From a bacterium (lineage in GTDB: Bacteria > Cyanobacteriota > Vampirovibrionia > Gastranaerophilales > Gastranaerophilaceae), in assembly GCA_017941035.1 (NCBI GenBank), contig JAGAXG010000045.1, positions 89,828 through 153,827 on the forward strand: DNA of 64,000 nucleotides. Reading direction: 5' to 3'. A model generated the notes under the pieces. It was not told the DNA's origin. It searched no databases and was given only the letters and a program-made list of their open reading frames with translations. Positions 26,755-36,262 of the stretch are shown in pieces (positions within the stretch are counted from its first letter, which is position 1; each line of letters opens with the position of its first letter). The translations under genes were made by a program, and so were the position numbers.

Positions 26755-26946
26755 ATATTAAGAAATGTAAAGTTGCAAACTGCTTATTTCATTGAGTTTG
26801 AGGCGAATTGTAAAAATTATTTTTTGTAAAAGTCATTTAAACTTGCAAAATTTTAAAACATAGTAAATAATGTAAGCAGTTAAATAAAAGTGCACATTTA
26901 TTTGCTAGGTATTAGAATTGTGCGAAAGCACGGAAAGGATTTAAAA
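26755..26946. other. Intergenic region before the helicase-primase, with distant inverted repeat
   Basis: AACTGCTTA (26778-26786) and TAAGCAGTT (26873-26881) are perfect inverted copies about 95 bp apart in very AT-rich DNA just upstream of the replication gene. It could be an origin or a regulator-binding region. No gene is seen. Confidence 0.35.
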
Positions 26947-28854
26947 ATGGAAGTTAATACGCAAAACTTTAGTTATTCACAAGAAAAAATTCAAGCAGCT
27001 GAAAGTACACAAATAAAAGATATTTGTACACACACAGTACAAGAAAGTGAAATAATAACATACGGAAGAAAGGATAAAGAAATGACAGAACAAAATTTAA
27101 ACAACTATGACAATCAAATCACAGGAGTAGCAGCAAAAAATGAAAGTGAGGAAACGATGACGGCACAAGAAGTTACACAGACAGTAGAAACACAAATCAA
27201 TGAAAATTATGTAAGTTCAGTCCCAAATGACGAAATTGTCGGAATTGACACAAAACAAGATGAAATCAATACACCTAAAATAGATGATACAGATAATGAA
27301 AACAAACTTCAAAATCTTAATAAAAATAAGTTTGTCAAAACAACTTCTGAATTTAAAGATGCTTGTAGAGTATTCTTAGAACTTCTTGAAAAAGAAAAAA
27401 CATTTTATGATATTTCAGATGAGCATAAAGTTTCTACAGAAAAAAATTATATAAGAAAAGATTTAATCAAGACTTTACGAAAGCTCCTAAATGATAGCAA
27501 TGATACTTCAAAACTAAAACCAAACGATATACTAAAAATCATCCTTAAAGGTCGCACAAAAATAAGACAATTTACTTTTCTTATAAAATTATGTATTAGG
27601 CATAACCCTAATAATAATTGTTATTTCATTTACGAAAACAATAATTGGTACAAAAAAGATAGGATGGATATGTCACTTGAAATAAAAAGATTGGCACAAA
27701 AAATTTCAACAGAATACTTTTTAAGCTATTATTTTAATAATGAACAATGTCAAGAATTCTTAAATAAAATCAACAGAGAAAATTTTGTAACTCAATTTTT
27801 GTATCAAGTACCTACTTGTGATTATCAAGATAATGAGGTTTATGATTCATTAATTCCTATTATACTTGATAATAAAAATTATGGAGTTCATCAATATTCA
27901 AAACCTGTTATAATTGAAAACGAAATATTTACAATATATGAAGAAGGTGCGAAAGCTCCTAAATGGAAAGAATTTTTATCACAAGTTTTTGAAAGTCAAG
28001 AGTTAATAGATTATGTTCAAACCGTAGTAGGATACTGTCTATCTACCAGAAATAAAGAACAAGCCTGCTTTTTATTATTAGGTAGTGGGGCAAATGGAAA
28101 AACAACATTCCTTGAAGTCATTAAAAAATTGTTAGGTTATCAAGCAATTATTGTTGATAATTCAATTTTGACAAAAAATGGCAAACTTATCAAAAAAGAA
28201 TATTTAAAACTTATAGATAGTAATGTCGCCATAATAAATGAAATGGACTCAAATGCTACGATTAAGGCTGATGTTTTTAAAATTCTAACAGGAGGAGACA
28301 CCATTGAAATTTTTGATAAAACTACATCAACAAAAACATTTAGGGTAAATGCAAAATTTATGGTTGCATGTAACTCTATGCCAACATTTAGCGAAAATTC
28401 GGATGCAGTATGGCGAAGAATTAAAATCATACCATTTAATAAAAAATTTGAACGAGAAAATAGAAATCTGTACATACTTGACGAACTTGTCGCAGAATTG
28501 CCTGGGATTTTGAATTGGGCAATAGAGGGATACAAAATATGGGAAAGTAACAAAGGCTTAGTTGAACCCCAATGCGTTATTGATGAAATAGAAAACGCTA
28601 GAGATACTCTCGATCCAATAAAAGATTTTATAAAAAGTGAATGTGAAGAAGTTTTTGATAAATCAGAACTATCAAAAAATCTTTATATCCGATATAATAA
28701 ATGGTGCAAAGATAATGCATGTCTACCTATTGGACAAAATAAATTCGGCATAATGCTAACTCAACGAGGATATCATCAAAAGCGAATGACAAAAGGCAGA
28801 GGCTTTGTCGGTTTATGCTTAAAAGCTGAAACGATAAATGATACACAACAATAA
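26947..28854 (+). CDS. P4/D5-type phage helicase-primase
   Basis: 635 residues. The C-terminal half is an SF3-type helicase of the phage P4/vaccinia D5 kind: Walker A GSGANGKTTFLEV near 378, Walker B AIINEMDS, motif C region FMVACNSMPTF and the arginine-finger segment DAVWRRIKIIPF. The N-terminal 130 residues are low-complexity and lack a visible primase zinc motif. I chose ATG 26947 behind GGAAAGG over a GTG at 26890. It drives replication of the excised element, as in phage satellites and integrative plasmids. Confidence 0.82.
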   Translation: MEVNTQNFSYSQEKIQAAESTQIKDICTHTVQESEIITYGRKDKEMTEQNLNNYDNQITGVAAKNESEETMTAQEVTQTVETQINENYVSSVPNDEIVGIDTKQDEINTPKIDDTDNENKLQNLNKNKFVKTTSEFKDACRVFLELLEKEKTFYDISDEHKVSTEKNYIRKDLIKTLRKLLNDSNDTSKLKPNDILKIILKGRTKIRQFTFLIKLCIRHNPNNNCYFIYENNNWYKKDRMDMSLEIKRLAQKISTEYFLSYYFNNEQCQEFLNKINRENFVTQFLYQVPTCDYQDNEVYDSLIPIILDNKNYGVHQYSKPVIIENEIFTIYEEGAKAPKWKEFLSQVFESQELIDYVQTVVGYCLSTRNKEQACFLLLGSGANGKTTFLEVIKKLLGYQAIIVDNSILTKNGKLIKKEYLKLIDSNVAIINEMDSNATIKADVFKILTGGDTIEIFDKTTSTKTFRVNAKFMVACNSMPTFSENSDAVWRRIKIIPFNKKFERENRNLYILDELVAELPGILNWAIEGYKIWESNKGLVEPQCVIDEIENARDTLDPIKDFIKSECEEVFDKSELSKNLYIRYNKWCKDNACLPIGQNKFGIMLTQRGYHQKRMTKGRGFVGLCLKAETINDTQQ

Positions 28855-29409
28855 AATCCTTTAGGAGGTATAACGAAATGTTGTACCTCTTATCGTATAT
28901 TCATGTAAGTTTCATAATATGAAACCGATTTTCACACGAAGACACTCCAGTAGGAGTGTTTTCGGCTTAGCTGAGTAAAATTAAATAAAGAAGAAGAAGA
29001 AGAAAAAGAACAAGCAAAAGTAAAAAAAGAAACAACAAGAGAAAAATTTTAAGTAAAATAAGACACACAACAAAAAGATAGAACACAAAAGAATTACAGT
29101 AACACAGATAATATAATCATTTGAATTAAGTTTTTATACTAAATAAAATCTATTGATTTTATTAAAAGTATCAGTTTTTATTTTGTACATTGATAACCCA
29201 ATAACCTTAAAACTGCTCTGTGAGAGAATTTGCAATATTTTGTTACATTATGACTTTCATAATTTGACATCTCTATTTGACCAAGTTTTATTATAAATAT
29301 AGGCAATATAACAGGCTTTCAGCCTTGTTTCATTATTTTATTTGCCTTGACACACTTGACAGACCGGACACAAATTCCGAAGGTAGTACATCAACAAAGG
29401 AGGTCAATT
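28855..29409 (+). other. Long intergenic region with hairpin and purine tract
   Basis: It holds a hairpin ACACTCC-AGTA-GGAGTGT followed by TT (about 28943-28962), probably the terminator of the helicase gene, then an almost pure A/G tract (about 28988-29040) that reads as a short Lys/Glu-rich peptide without a start. The rest is AT-rich spacer before the AAAGGAGG site at 29397. No gene is supported. Confidence 0.45.
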
Positions 29410-29847
29410 ATGACAAATTCAGTACAAGCGAAGGTAAAATACCCTTGTAAAGAAGTAGCAACAAAGTTTGGCAGACGCGTTAATGTCGTGTTTGAAACCG
29501 TAAACGGTGATCTTGTTACCAAATGGGGCAAACCCGAAGATGATTTTTTGCAGAATTTGAAACGGAATCAGCCCGTATCAATTACTAAAGAGAACAATAA
29601 AATTATTATTTTTCCTTTGAAAAAAGAAGTTGAAGAAGTTGCAAAATCTGTTACAAAGCAAGAAAAAGTCAATGAAACAGTTAAAGATTATCTCTTAAAA
29701 AAAGCGAAGGTACTTGCACAACACTACGAAAATTGCGACAAACTTGTCAGAAGTCAGGTAACAAATTTTAAGAGTGAGGAAAGCATACGAGCAATTACCA
29801 CTACTGTATTTTTACAATCTGTAAGAAGTTTAGGAGGTAATAAATGA
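29410..29847 (+). CDS. Hypothetical protein of the element
   Basis: 145 residues starting at ATG 29410 behind a perfect AAAGGAGGT (the in-frame ATG-less extension to 29347 is not credible). The N-terminal half is a small beta-rich module (KYPCKEVATKFGRRVNVVFE and PVSITKENNKIIIFPL), perhaps OB-like. The rest is helical. Not recognised. It overlaps the ArdC-like gene by 4 nt, so a nucleic-acid role is possible. Confidence 0.6.
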   Translation: MTNSVQAKVKYPCKEVATKFGRRVNVVFETVNGDLVTKWGKPEDDFLQNLKRNQPVSITKENNKIIIFPLKKEVEEVAKSVTKQEKVNETVKDYLLKKAKVLAQHYENCDKLVRSQVTNFKSEESIRAITTTVFLQSVRSLGGNK

Positions 29848-30665
29848 AACAGTTTCAAAAGGAAATAACAAGCCAAATAATTAATGCGCTAAAAAAAGGT
29901 GTTAGACCTTGGGAATGTCCTTTTGAAAGATGCCAACTTCCTGTAAATTTTAAAACTAAAAAGCAGTATCAAGGCATAAATATTTTGTATTTATGGCTAA
30001 CTGCAAGACTTAAAGGTTTTACTAATAATTATTGGTTAGGTTTTGCGCAAGCACGCAGTCTTAATGCAAAGGTTAAAAAGGGTTCAAAAGGTACACAGGT
30101 TATAGCATGTTTTCCTAAAAAGGAGCTGAAAGATGGGAGTGATGATGAATATGTCATCACTCCTTTTTTCAAGGTTGAAAAAGTTTTTAATCTTGACCAA
30201 GTGGAAGGTTTAAAACTTGATACTGAAAACAATAATATTGCTAAACTTGACAATATTGAGAATTTTCTTAAAAGAGTAAACCCAAAAATAATCCACAAAG
30301 GTGAGCGTGCATTTTACGATGTAACAAATAATTATATCAATATGCCTTACAAATCCAAATTTAAAAATAATGAGGGATATTATTCAACATTATTTCATGA
30401 ATTAATTCATTGGACTGGTCAAGAAATTTGCCTTGACAGATTTGACACACATGACGCAGATAGTGAAAGGGGTAGAGCATTTGAGGAACTTGTTGCAGAA
30501 ATTGGGGCAAGTTTTTTATGTGCTAATTTTGGGATAACTCCAAATATTCAAAACACTTCAAATTATGTAGGCAGTTGGCTCAAAGAACTTGAAAACGACA
30601 CGAACTACATTTTCAAAGCCTGTAAAGAAGCAACATTCGCCCTTAATTTTCTTTTAGCTATGTAG
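29844..30665 (+). CDS. ArdC-like antirestriction protein with zincin domain
   Basis: 273 residues. The N-terminal part (RPWECPFE, YQGINILYLWLTAR, KGSKGTQVIACF) matches the ssDNA-binding N-domain of ArdC. The C-terminal part carries a metalloprotease HELIH near residue 185 and a downstream FEELVAEIGASFL glutamate. Such proteins protect incoming element DNA from restriction. It is coupled to the upstream gene by a 4-nt overlap. Confidence 0.82.
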   Translation: MKQFQKEITSQIINALKKGVRPWECPFERCQLPVNFKTKKQYQGINILYLWLTARLKGFTNNYWLGFAQARSLNAKVKKGSKGTQVIACFPKKELKDGSDDEYVITPFFKVEKVFNLDQVEGLKLDTENNNIAKLDNIENFLKRVNPKIIHKGERAFYDVTNNYINMPYKSKFKNNEGYYSTLFHELIHWTGQEICLDRFDTHDADSERGRAFEELVAEIGASFLCANFGITPNIQNTSNYVGSWLKELENDTNYIFKACKEATFALNFLLAM

Positions 30666-30731
30666 CATAAATCACCAAACCTCTCGTATATGTATATAAA
30701 TTACACAAAACGAAAGGAAGGTGATAAAAAT

Positions 30732-30920
30732 ATGCAACAGATGTACACCCCTGATGAAGTAGCACAGAAGCTAAACATCAAAAAATCTACTCTTTATGAC
30801 TGGGTTCACAAAGGGATAATTGGATATGTCAAAGTCGGCAGACTTTTAAGGTTTACCGATAAAGACATATCCAAAATTATTGTAGTACACCCAACAAATA
30901 GCACACTAGAATGGAGTTAG
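30732..30920 (+). CDS. MerR/AlpA-type excisionase-like HTH protein
   Basis: 62 residues: MYTPDEVAQKLNIKKSTLYD and WVHKGIIGYVKVGRLLRF, a winged helix of the excisionase (DUF-helix_turn_helix_17) kind. The start is ATG 30732 behind AAGGAAGG. Its place 1 kb before the integrase suggests a recombination directionality factor or an activator of the element. Confidence 0.8.
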   Translation: MQQMYTPDEVAQKLNIKKSTLYDWVHKGIIGYVKVGRLLRFTDKDISKIIVVHPTNSTLEWS

Positions 30921-30923
30921 AGT

Positions 30924-31460
30924 ATGACTGACATTACAAATTACAGGATATTCCTACTTGAGCGATTTTATTATGAATTATTTCATCATTTAAAAAAAGA
31001 AAATGGAAAACTTGCAAAAGATGAAATCTTTGAAGATTTTGAGGGTAATCATAAGATTAAAACAAGTTTCTTTAATTATTGTTATGACACACCAAACTAT
31101 AAAATTATTAGAGAAACAGTCTATGATCACAAGCGAAAAGAAAAACGATTCATAACCTATAAGATTGATTACAAAAATCTTACAGAACGGCACATACATA
31201 AGGCTGATAGAGGTTTTGTTTACCTAGACCTAAAATATTTTTTCAAATACATAAACGGTAAACTTGAACTAATGCGTGTAAATCAATACTACTCAAAAGG
31301 TATGATAGACTGCCATATTTTTCGAGATGTAAATGGTTTGAAAGTCAGCAAACCTGTTTATATTCAAGAGGGTAGGATTAATAAGGCTTTAAAAATGACA
31401 AGAGAAGAACTTTATCAATATTCCAAACCTCGTAAACTATTCCCAAAGTATGATAGTTAA
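30924..31460 (+). CDS. Hypothetical protein of the element
   Basis: 178 residues, 3 nt after the excisionase-like gene. Rich in aromatic and basic residues (FRDVNGLKVSKPVYIQEGRI, REELYQYSKPRKLFPKY). Not recognised. A replication or DNA-binding role is possible from context only. Confidence 0.55.
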   Translation: MTDITNYRIFLLERFYYELFHHLKKENGKLAKDEIFEDFEGNHKIKTSFFNYCYDTPNYKIIRETVYDHKRKEKRFITYKIDYKNLTERHIHKADRGFVYLDLKYFFKYINGKLELMRVNQYYSKGMIDCHIFRDVNGLKVSKPVYIQEGRINKALKMTREELYQYSKPRKLFPKYDS

Positions 31461-31474
31461 AAATTGAGGCAACT

Positions 31475-31555
31475 GGTAAGGCTCTATAAGGTATTTATAA
31501 ATTTTGGCAAAATTTTCCATTTTGACTATATATATAAACTCACCTAAGCCTTACC
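31475..31555. repeat. 9-bp inverted repeat around an AT-rich spacer
   Basis: GGTAAGGCT (31475-31483) and AGCCTTACC (31547-31555) are perfect inverted copies separated by 63 bp in a gene-free gap. It could be a stem, a regulator site pair or a transfer/replication site. Confidence 0.45.
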
Positions 31556-31613
31556 AATGACCTCATTTTTAATATTTCGGGATTTTGATAAACACAACGA
31601 AAGGCGGTTAAAA

Positions 31614-31814
31614 ATGAATTCAATTTACATTAATGAAAAACGGTTTCATGAACTCTCAAACGGTATTATACCAAGACAAAAAGACTGTCATGGTAAAATT
31701 AAACAGCCGAGAAAAACTGTTTTTGTTGATAAGATAAATAGGACTGTAACTGTTACATACTATGACAATAAAAACAGAGTTATTGACCGTACTTTTTATG
31801 TTGTTAAACAATAA
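31614..31814 (+). CDS. Small basic hypothetical protein
   Basis: 66 residues from ATG 31614 behind GAAAGGCGG. The second half is a predicted beta hairpin (KTVFVDKINRTVTVTYYDNK). Unknown. It is followed by a strong terminator, which supports it as the last gene of its unit. Confidence 0.5.
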   Translation: MNSIYINEKRFHELSNGIIPRQKDCHGKIKQPRKTVFVDKINRTVTVTYYDNKNRVIDRTFYVVKQ

Positions 31815-31841
31815 CCACTTTTGTTGTGTTCTTTACCGTAC

Positions 31842-31890
31842 AAAACACCTCTTGAAATATTTGACAAAATATTTTGAGGGGTGTTTTTAT
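31842..31890 (+). terminator. Intrinsic terminator before the integrase
   Basis: AACACCTC...GGGGTGTT with an extended AT-rich upper stem (GAAATATTT/AAATATTTT), then T5. It separates the upstream genes from the integrase. Confidence 0.8.
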
Positions 31891-31986
31891 TATATATAAG
31901 GGATTTTTAGCCTATCGGCTTTTATTTTTATACTCAAAATTTTATCCCTTGTAGAAGAAGGTACGAAGTTTCTCGTATATATAATT

Positions 31987-33072
31987 ATGAAAGTAACAAA
32001 AAGAACTTGGAAAAATAAAGACGGTTCAATCGGTTGTTCTTGGTCTGTTGATTTTATAGACAACACCAAGAAAAGAGTAGTAAAAAGTGGCTTTAAGACA
32101 AAGGCACAGGCTGAAAACTATCTTGCAAAAGTGCGCATAGAAATTGATAAAGGTTCTTATGTTTATAAAAACACGCAAGTTATGTTTACAGCTATTGTAG
32201 AAAATTTTATGAACAACTACGCGAACTCATATTGCCGATTAAATACTATTCTTGGATATAGGGGATATCTGAAAAATCATCTAATCCCTTATTTTGAAAA
32301 GTATAAAGCTGTTGAAATTACTCCAAATGTAATTAGAGATTATATAAAATATATGCAGGATAAGGGGTTAAAGGCAAAGACCATTAATCACACTATAAAT
32401 CTATTGAGTGGAATTTTTAACAAAGCGATAGAAGGAAATTTTTTAAATTATAACCCTGTAACCTCTGTAAAACGGCTAAAACTTCCACATATGGAAATGG
32501 AATTTCTTGATACTTTTGATATTAAGGCACTTTTAACTACTGCAAAAGAAAACTATCCGACATTTTATCCTTTACTGCAAACTGCAATAGCAACAGGAAT
32601 GAGGCGAGGGGAACTTTTGGCATTAACTTGGAATGACATCGATTTTGACAGAAAACTTATCCGAGTAAATAAGAGCCTAAATCATGGTAGAGCAGAAGAA
32701 ACCAAAACAAAAAATTCTGTCAGGAATGTTGCAATACCTGAAAATTTAATTTCTGTCCTAAAAGACTGGAAACAAAAGGCACCAAAAAGCCATATCGTTT
32801 TTTGTAACAGTACAGGAGGGTATATTGATCCAAACAATATGGCAAAAAGATTTTTCAAACCTTGCCTAAAACTTGCAGGAGTGAAAGATATTCGTTTTCA
32901 CGACTTGCGCCACACATATGCTAGTTTAATGATTTCAAAACATATTCCGATAAAATTTATTCAACAACAAATGGGGCATAGCTCAATACAAGTAACCCTA
33001 GACAAATACGGCCACCTAATGCCTGAACTCTACGAAATCGGAGGCAACGCCATGAATGATGTGGTGATTTAA
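31987..33072 (+). CDS. int: Tyrosine recombinase (integrase) of the tRNA-Met element
   Basis: 361 residues with the full integrase plan: an N-terminal arm-binding region (1-60; GSIGCSWSVDF), a SAM-like core-binding domain (about 65-160), and the catalytic domain with R206 (TGMRRGEL), H305 and R308 (FHDLRHTYASL), H331 (MGHSS) and Y341 (LDKYGHL). All catalytic residues are present. It most likely acts on the GGTATGAG core in tRNA-Met(CAT); GCAACAA repeats near the element ends may be its arm sites. Confidence 0.93.
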   Translation: MKVTKRTWKNKDGSIGCSWSVDFIDNTKKRVVKSGFKTKAQAENYLAKVRIEIDKGSYVYKNTQVMFTAIVENFMNNYANSYCRLNTILGYRGYLKNHLIPYFEKYKAVEITPNVIRDYIKYMQDKGLKAKTINHTINLLSGIFNKAIEGNFLNYNPVTSVKRLKLPHMEMEFLDTFDIKALLTTAKENYPTFYPLLQTAIATGMRRGELLALTWNDIDFDRKLIRVNKSLNHGRAEETKTKNSVRNVAIPENLISVLKDWKQKAPKSHIVFCNSTGGYIDPNNMAKRFFKPCLKLAGVKDIRFHDLRHTYASLMISKHIPIKFIQQQMGHSSIQVTLDKYGHLMPELYEIGGNAMNDVVI

Positions 33073-33087
33073 TACTCTATCGATATT

Positions 33088-33660
33088 TTAAAATTTACCT
33101 AAATAACTTAATAAAACTTTTGCTAATGTTGATGACAATGTTTCTATGCCAAAATCTCGTAATGCGTTTGTCATTACAGAAAATTTGGAATCAACATTTT
33201 TTTCGTTTTTTATTAGGTTTTCAAGTTCTCTAATTCTTGCATTCCCAAGTTCTTCACGCAATATTTGTGATATATCAACATTTATAGTTTGAGTTTGATT
33301 AACAGTAGTGTTATTATTTAAGTTTATTCCACTATCATTTTTATTTTTTCGAGGTAAGCCATTTATTGAAAGCGAATCAATTAAACCTTGAAGAATTAAT
33401 TTTGCATTGCTTTTTTCTTCTTCAAAAGTTTTATGATATACACTAATATTATAAATCCTATTTTTAAGTATCTGCTCAAACTGTGCAGATTTAGGCTCTA
33501 GGAAACTACTAACAAAAACAACTAAATATGTATGCCAATTATTAAATTCATCTTTATTTTTAATCTGTTCTAATTCATTGAGTTTATCATTTAATTTTTT
33601 AATAACTGATTTTAATTGTTGTTTATTATCTTGTATTTCAAGTTTTTCCAAAGCTTTCAT
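33088..33660 (-). CDS. Hypothetical protein with helical tail
   Basis: 190 residues. N-terminal helical half (LKSVIKKLNDKLNELEQIK), an Asn/Thr-rich linker (NNNTTVNQTQTINVDISQIL) and a C-terminal helical segment. The linker-plus-helix design is common in abortive-infection-type proteins, but I cannot assign a family. It has a GGAGG site and is convergent with the integrase. Confidence 0.55.
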   Translation of the reverse strand: MKALEKLEIQDNKQQLKSVIKKLNDKLNELEQIKNKDEFNNWHTYLVVFVSSFLEPKSAQFEQILKNRIYNISVYHKTFEEEKSNAKLILQGLIDSLSINGLPRKNKNDSGINLNNNTTVNQTQTINVDISQILREELGNARIRELENLIKNEKNVDSKFSVMTNALRDFGIETLSSTLAKVLLSYLGKF

Positions 33661-33876
33661 TTTTCCTCCAAGCCTAGCGTTATTCTACTATAAGATAATA
33701 AATTTCCTCTAAAACTTAATAAAAAATTAAGAATTTAAGTAATAAAATAAACGAATTAGATTTTCAGAATTTCTTAAACACTTTTTGTGTTTAAAGGCGA
33801 ATATCCACTACAACTATTTTATCTTTAGCAAAATAGATAACTTACGGTGGTTTATGCTTTTTGTCTTGAAACAAGA

Positions 33877-34206
33877 TTACTTAATTTTTTGTAATTCCTT
33901 GATATAGTTAAACAAAGCATTTAGCTCCTCACCCGTTTTAGACTGTAATAAAGCTATATAATCTTTGTCTGCTTGTTTTTCATCAACCTCAAGAAATAAA
34001 AATAGCTTATACATTGGTACACCCAAAGCATTTGCTATTATTGGAATTTTACTGAAAGTTACAGGATTATGTGCATTCTCCCAGTAGCTAACAGTTGATG
34101 TTGCAACACCAACCTGTTCAGCCAATTCCTCTTGTGAAATATTAGCTTGTAATCTTAATTGTTTAAGACGCTTGCCAAATTCTTTGTAGAAGTCTTTTCC
34201 TTTCAT
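33877..34206 (-). CDS. XRE-family repressor of the element
   Basis: 109 residues: HTH FGKRLKQLRLQANISQEELA, VGVATSTVSYWENAHNP, then a short helical tail (YIALLQSKTGEELNALFNYI). Divergent from the SLOG-like gene. A 20-bp palindrome lies in the shared promoter region, so it probably acts as the element's maintenance repressor. Confidence 0.82.
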   Translation of the reverse strand: MKGKDFYKEFGKRLKQLRLQANISQEELAEQVGVATSTVSYWENAHNPVTFSKIPIIANALGVPMYKLFLFLEVDEKQADKDYIALLQSKTGEELNALFNYIKELQKIK

Positions 34207-34248
34207 TTAACTAGGATATCGCATATTCAAGCATTATATAATAAGATA

Positions 34249-34268
34249 GTTAAGCATATCTGCTTAAC
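34249..34268. promoter_or_regulatory. Palindromic operator GTTAAGCA-TATC-TGCTTAAC
   Basis: A perfect 8-bp inverted repeat with 4-nt centre, between the divergent XRE repressor and SLOG-like genes and just upstream of a TATAAT-like box (34274-34279). Confidence 0.7.
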
Positions 34269-34302
34269 GATGCTATAATATCCACGAAAGGATTAGGTAT
34301 AA

Positions 34303-34743
34303 ATGAACGAAAAAACTTGTTTCTTTATAGGAAATAGGCATACTCCTTATAGTATAAAGGATGAACTTGTAAAAGCCGTTGAAAAGCATATAACAGAATA
34401 CGGTGTTACAACTTTTACAGTCGGTCGATATGGAAATTTTGATAGTATGGTTCAAGGTGTATTGAAAAATGCTAAAAAACGACATGATATAAAAATATAT
34501 CTGCTTGTCCCGTATGCGCTAAATCAGAAAATAGAACCCCCAATAGATTTTGACGGAACACTTTACCCTGAAGGCTTAGAAAAAGTACCGTTTCGCCTTG
34601 CTATTATTCAAGCAAATAGATACATGGTGCAAAACTCCGATTATTTAATAACTTATTGTCATCATGTCGGTAATACTCGTAACATTGTTGAATATGCACA
34701 AAAAAGAGAGAAAAAAGAGTTAATTAAAATTACTTTGCTATAG
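34303..34743 (+). CDS. SLOG-like (DUF1273/YpsA-type) nucleotide-binding protein
   Basis: 146 residues. CFFIGNRHTP at the N-terminus and DYLITYCHHVGNTRNIVEYA near the C-terminus are the two nucleotide-site loops of the SLOG superfamily (LOG/DprA/YpsA). These small proteins bind or sense nucleotide-derived ligands and are frequent in mobile elements and defence loci. Its promoter is under the divergent repressor. Confidence 0.7.
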   Translation: MNEKTCFFIGNRHTPYSIKDELVKAVEKHITEYGVTTFTVGRYGNFDSMVQGVLKNAKKRHDIKIYLLVPYALNQKIEPPIDFDGTLYPEGLEKVPFRLAIIQANRYMVQNSDYLITYCHHVGNTRNIVEYAQKREKKELIKITLL

Positions 34744-34779
34744 TAAATTGTTACATAATTTATGTAACAATGCCAATAA

Positions 34780-34812
34780 AAAAGAGTTTCCAAAATCGTG
34801 GAAACTCTTTAT
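34780..34812 (-). terminator. Terminator of the inner tRNA(CAT)
   Basis: AAAGAGTTTCC/GGAAACTCTTT stem-loop. The same hairpin type occurs at 19358 and 37139. Confidence 0.75.
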
Positions 34813-34818
34813 TTATAA

Positions 34819-34893
34819 TAGCTGGGGAGAGATTCGAACTCTCGAACCTTTCGGGTATGAGCCGAACGCTCTAACCAACTGAGCTACCCAGCC
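34819..34893 (-). tRNA. tRNA-Met(CAT), inner copy
   Basis: The minus strand reads GGCTGGG...CCCAGCT with discriminator A, D arm AGCTCAG, anticodon arm TTCGG-CTCATAC-CCGAA (anticodon CAT) and T arm GAGAG-TTCGAAT-CTCTC. All stems pair, so it looks functional. CCA is not encoded. It differs in every stem from tRNA-Met at 37177. One of the two could be tRNA-Ile2 (lysidine-modified CAT). It lies inside the integrated region. Confidence 0.92.
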
Positions 34894-35029
34894 TTGTTCG
34901 TTTATTTCTATTCAACTTTCATTCTCTTTTAAAACATACTTGCAACAATTTTGCAACAATTTGTTTTTATTTAATTTTTTGATAACCTTAAAACCCTTTA
35001 GTATCAGGTTATTTGGCTTTATAGTCTTT

Positions 35030-35229
35030 ATTCTGACCTCACGGGTATGAGTTGTAATCTGTCCCATTTAACTTTTCTCAAAGCATATAAGTCAATAACT
35101 ATAAACCTTTGCGATATATTGATTATAACCAATTTTTATAAAATTTACAACAATTTTAATTTTGGTTTATTTGGGTCAATTTTGGTGAATTTTGATTTTT
35201 TGTTGCAACAATTTTGCAACAAAATTTGA
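35030..35229 (+). repeat. Second element left end with degenerate tRNA core (repeat copy 2)
   Basis: GACCTCACGGGTATGAG (35031-35051, with flanks) is a short tRNA anticodon-arm remnant; its last 10 bases match the inner tRNA(CAT). From 35052 the sequence follows 19438-19615 closely, including the terminal GTTGCAACAATTTTGCAACA. This marks the left end of a second, related element. The gap to 35494 holds only AT-rich DNA with small hairpins, for example TTACCCA/TGGGTAA at about 35341. Confidence 0.7.
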
Positions 35230-35493
35230 GTTGAAAATTTTAATTATTAAGCAAAAAATTTACAAAAAAATTGTAAATCTTTAAAATTTTAGTGGATGTA
35301 GATGGCTGAAACCATGTCATAGCATGAAAAATCTTGTCAATTACCCAAATGGCTGGGTAAAAATACCCTCTTGCAGACTATTCAAAAAATCATTATAATA
35401 TGAATGTTTTTAAGATTTACACTTTTCGTTACTGCGCAATAACAATTATTGTAAAATCCAAGACTTGAACACAATTAAATAAGGAGAAATTAA

Positions 35494-36261
35494 ATGCCGA
35501 AATTAAAAGATTTTTTCAATAAAATTTCAAATAGCAATAGAATATTTACTGCAGAAGACATTGGAGAAATGTCAGGCAATGAGTATCAACAAAATGAAAA
35601 AGCAATTTTTCACCAACTACAAAACTTAGGGGTTCCAAGGCGAAATCAACTAAGTGGAAATCCTGATGTTATTTATGTTAATTCTTATACTAAAGCTGAT
35701 GGGACTCAAGTTAAAGCGCACTATCGTTCAAAAAATGGTAGTTCAATGACTGGTGCTGCTGCGAATTTAAACAACAGCAATACCAATAATATTACATTGC
35801 AGGGTTCTATAAGTAAGAATGATAATAACTTAAATGGAAATGCTATATCGGATTATTTATTAGGAATGTTTAATGATTATAAAAGTATTGAAGATCCTCT
35901 GAATACTGCAGCATATACATTGGGCAGTTTTTTGACAAATTACAATGAAATGAAAGATGCAGATACTCATGGTGCAGATAAATATTTTCATGCTAGAGCG
36001 AATTACAATGCAGCGCAACAAGGGATCGTAGGAAGTGTTGTTGCTAAAATGATAAGCGATTTAAGAGAGTGGACTGATAATTACCGTAATGTTAATGAAA
36101 AAGGTTATGATCCTGCATTTAGCTTACAAGATATACGTGAAGATCAGCAAGCAAATGAAGAAGGTCGTGAACTTGGTCGCAGATTCCCTACAGCTCCTGC
36201 TTATGAAAAATTAAGACATCGTATGCCAAACGGTTTTCCCGAAAGATATAAAAGGAGGTAA
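35494..36261 (+). CDS. Hypothetical protein with a C-terminal domain seen in secreted proteins
   Basis: 255 residues. The N-terminus may be a winged helix (IFTAEDIGEMSGNEYQQNEK, AIFHQLQNLGVPRRNQLSGN). The C-terminal part (DKYFHARANYNAAQQG, KMISDLREWTDNYRN, DIREDQQANEEGRELGRR) resembles a short conserved domain I associate with ends of Rhs-like and other secreted proteins. Its biochemical role is unknown. It has an AAGGAG site and is coupled to the next gene (1-nt gap). Confidence 0.5.
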   Translation: MPKLKDFFNKISNSNRIFTAEDIGEMSGNEYQQNEKAIFHQLQNLGVPRRNQLSGNPDVIYVNSYTKADGTQVKAHYRSKNGSSMTGAAANLNNSNTNNITLQGSISKNDNNLNGNAISDYLLGMFNDYKSIEDPLNTAAYTLGSFLTNYNEMKDADTHGADKYFHARANYNAAQQGIVGSVVAKMISDLREWTDNYRNVNEKGYDPAFSLQDIREDQQANEEGRELGRRFPTAPAYEKLRHRMPNGFPERYKRR

Positions 36262-36262
36262 A

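Noticed and set aside
28988..29040. Lys/Glu-rich short peptide in the purine tract
   Set aside because: No start codon or binding site; the composition is explained by the purine run.
35047..35229. 60-codon open frame at the second element end
   Set aside because: It lies entirely in the left-end repeat; the other copy at 19438 does not keep the frame.
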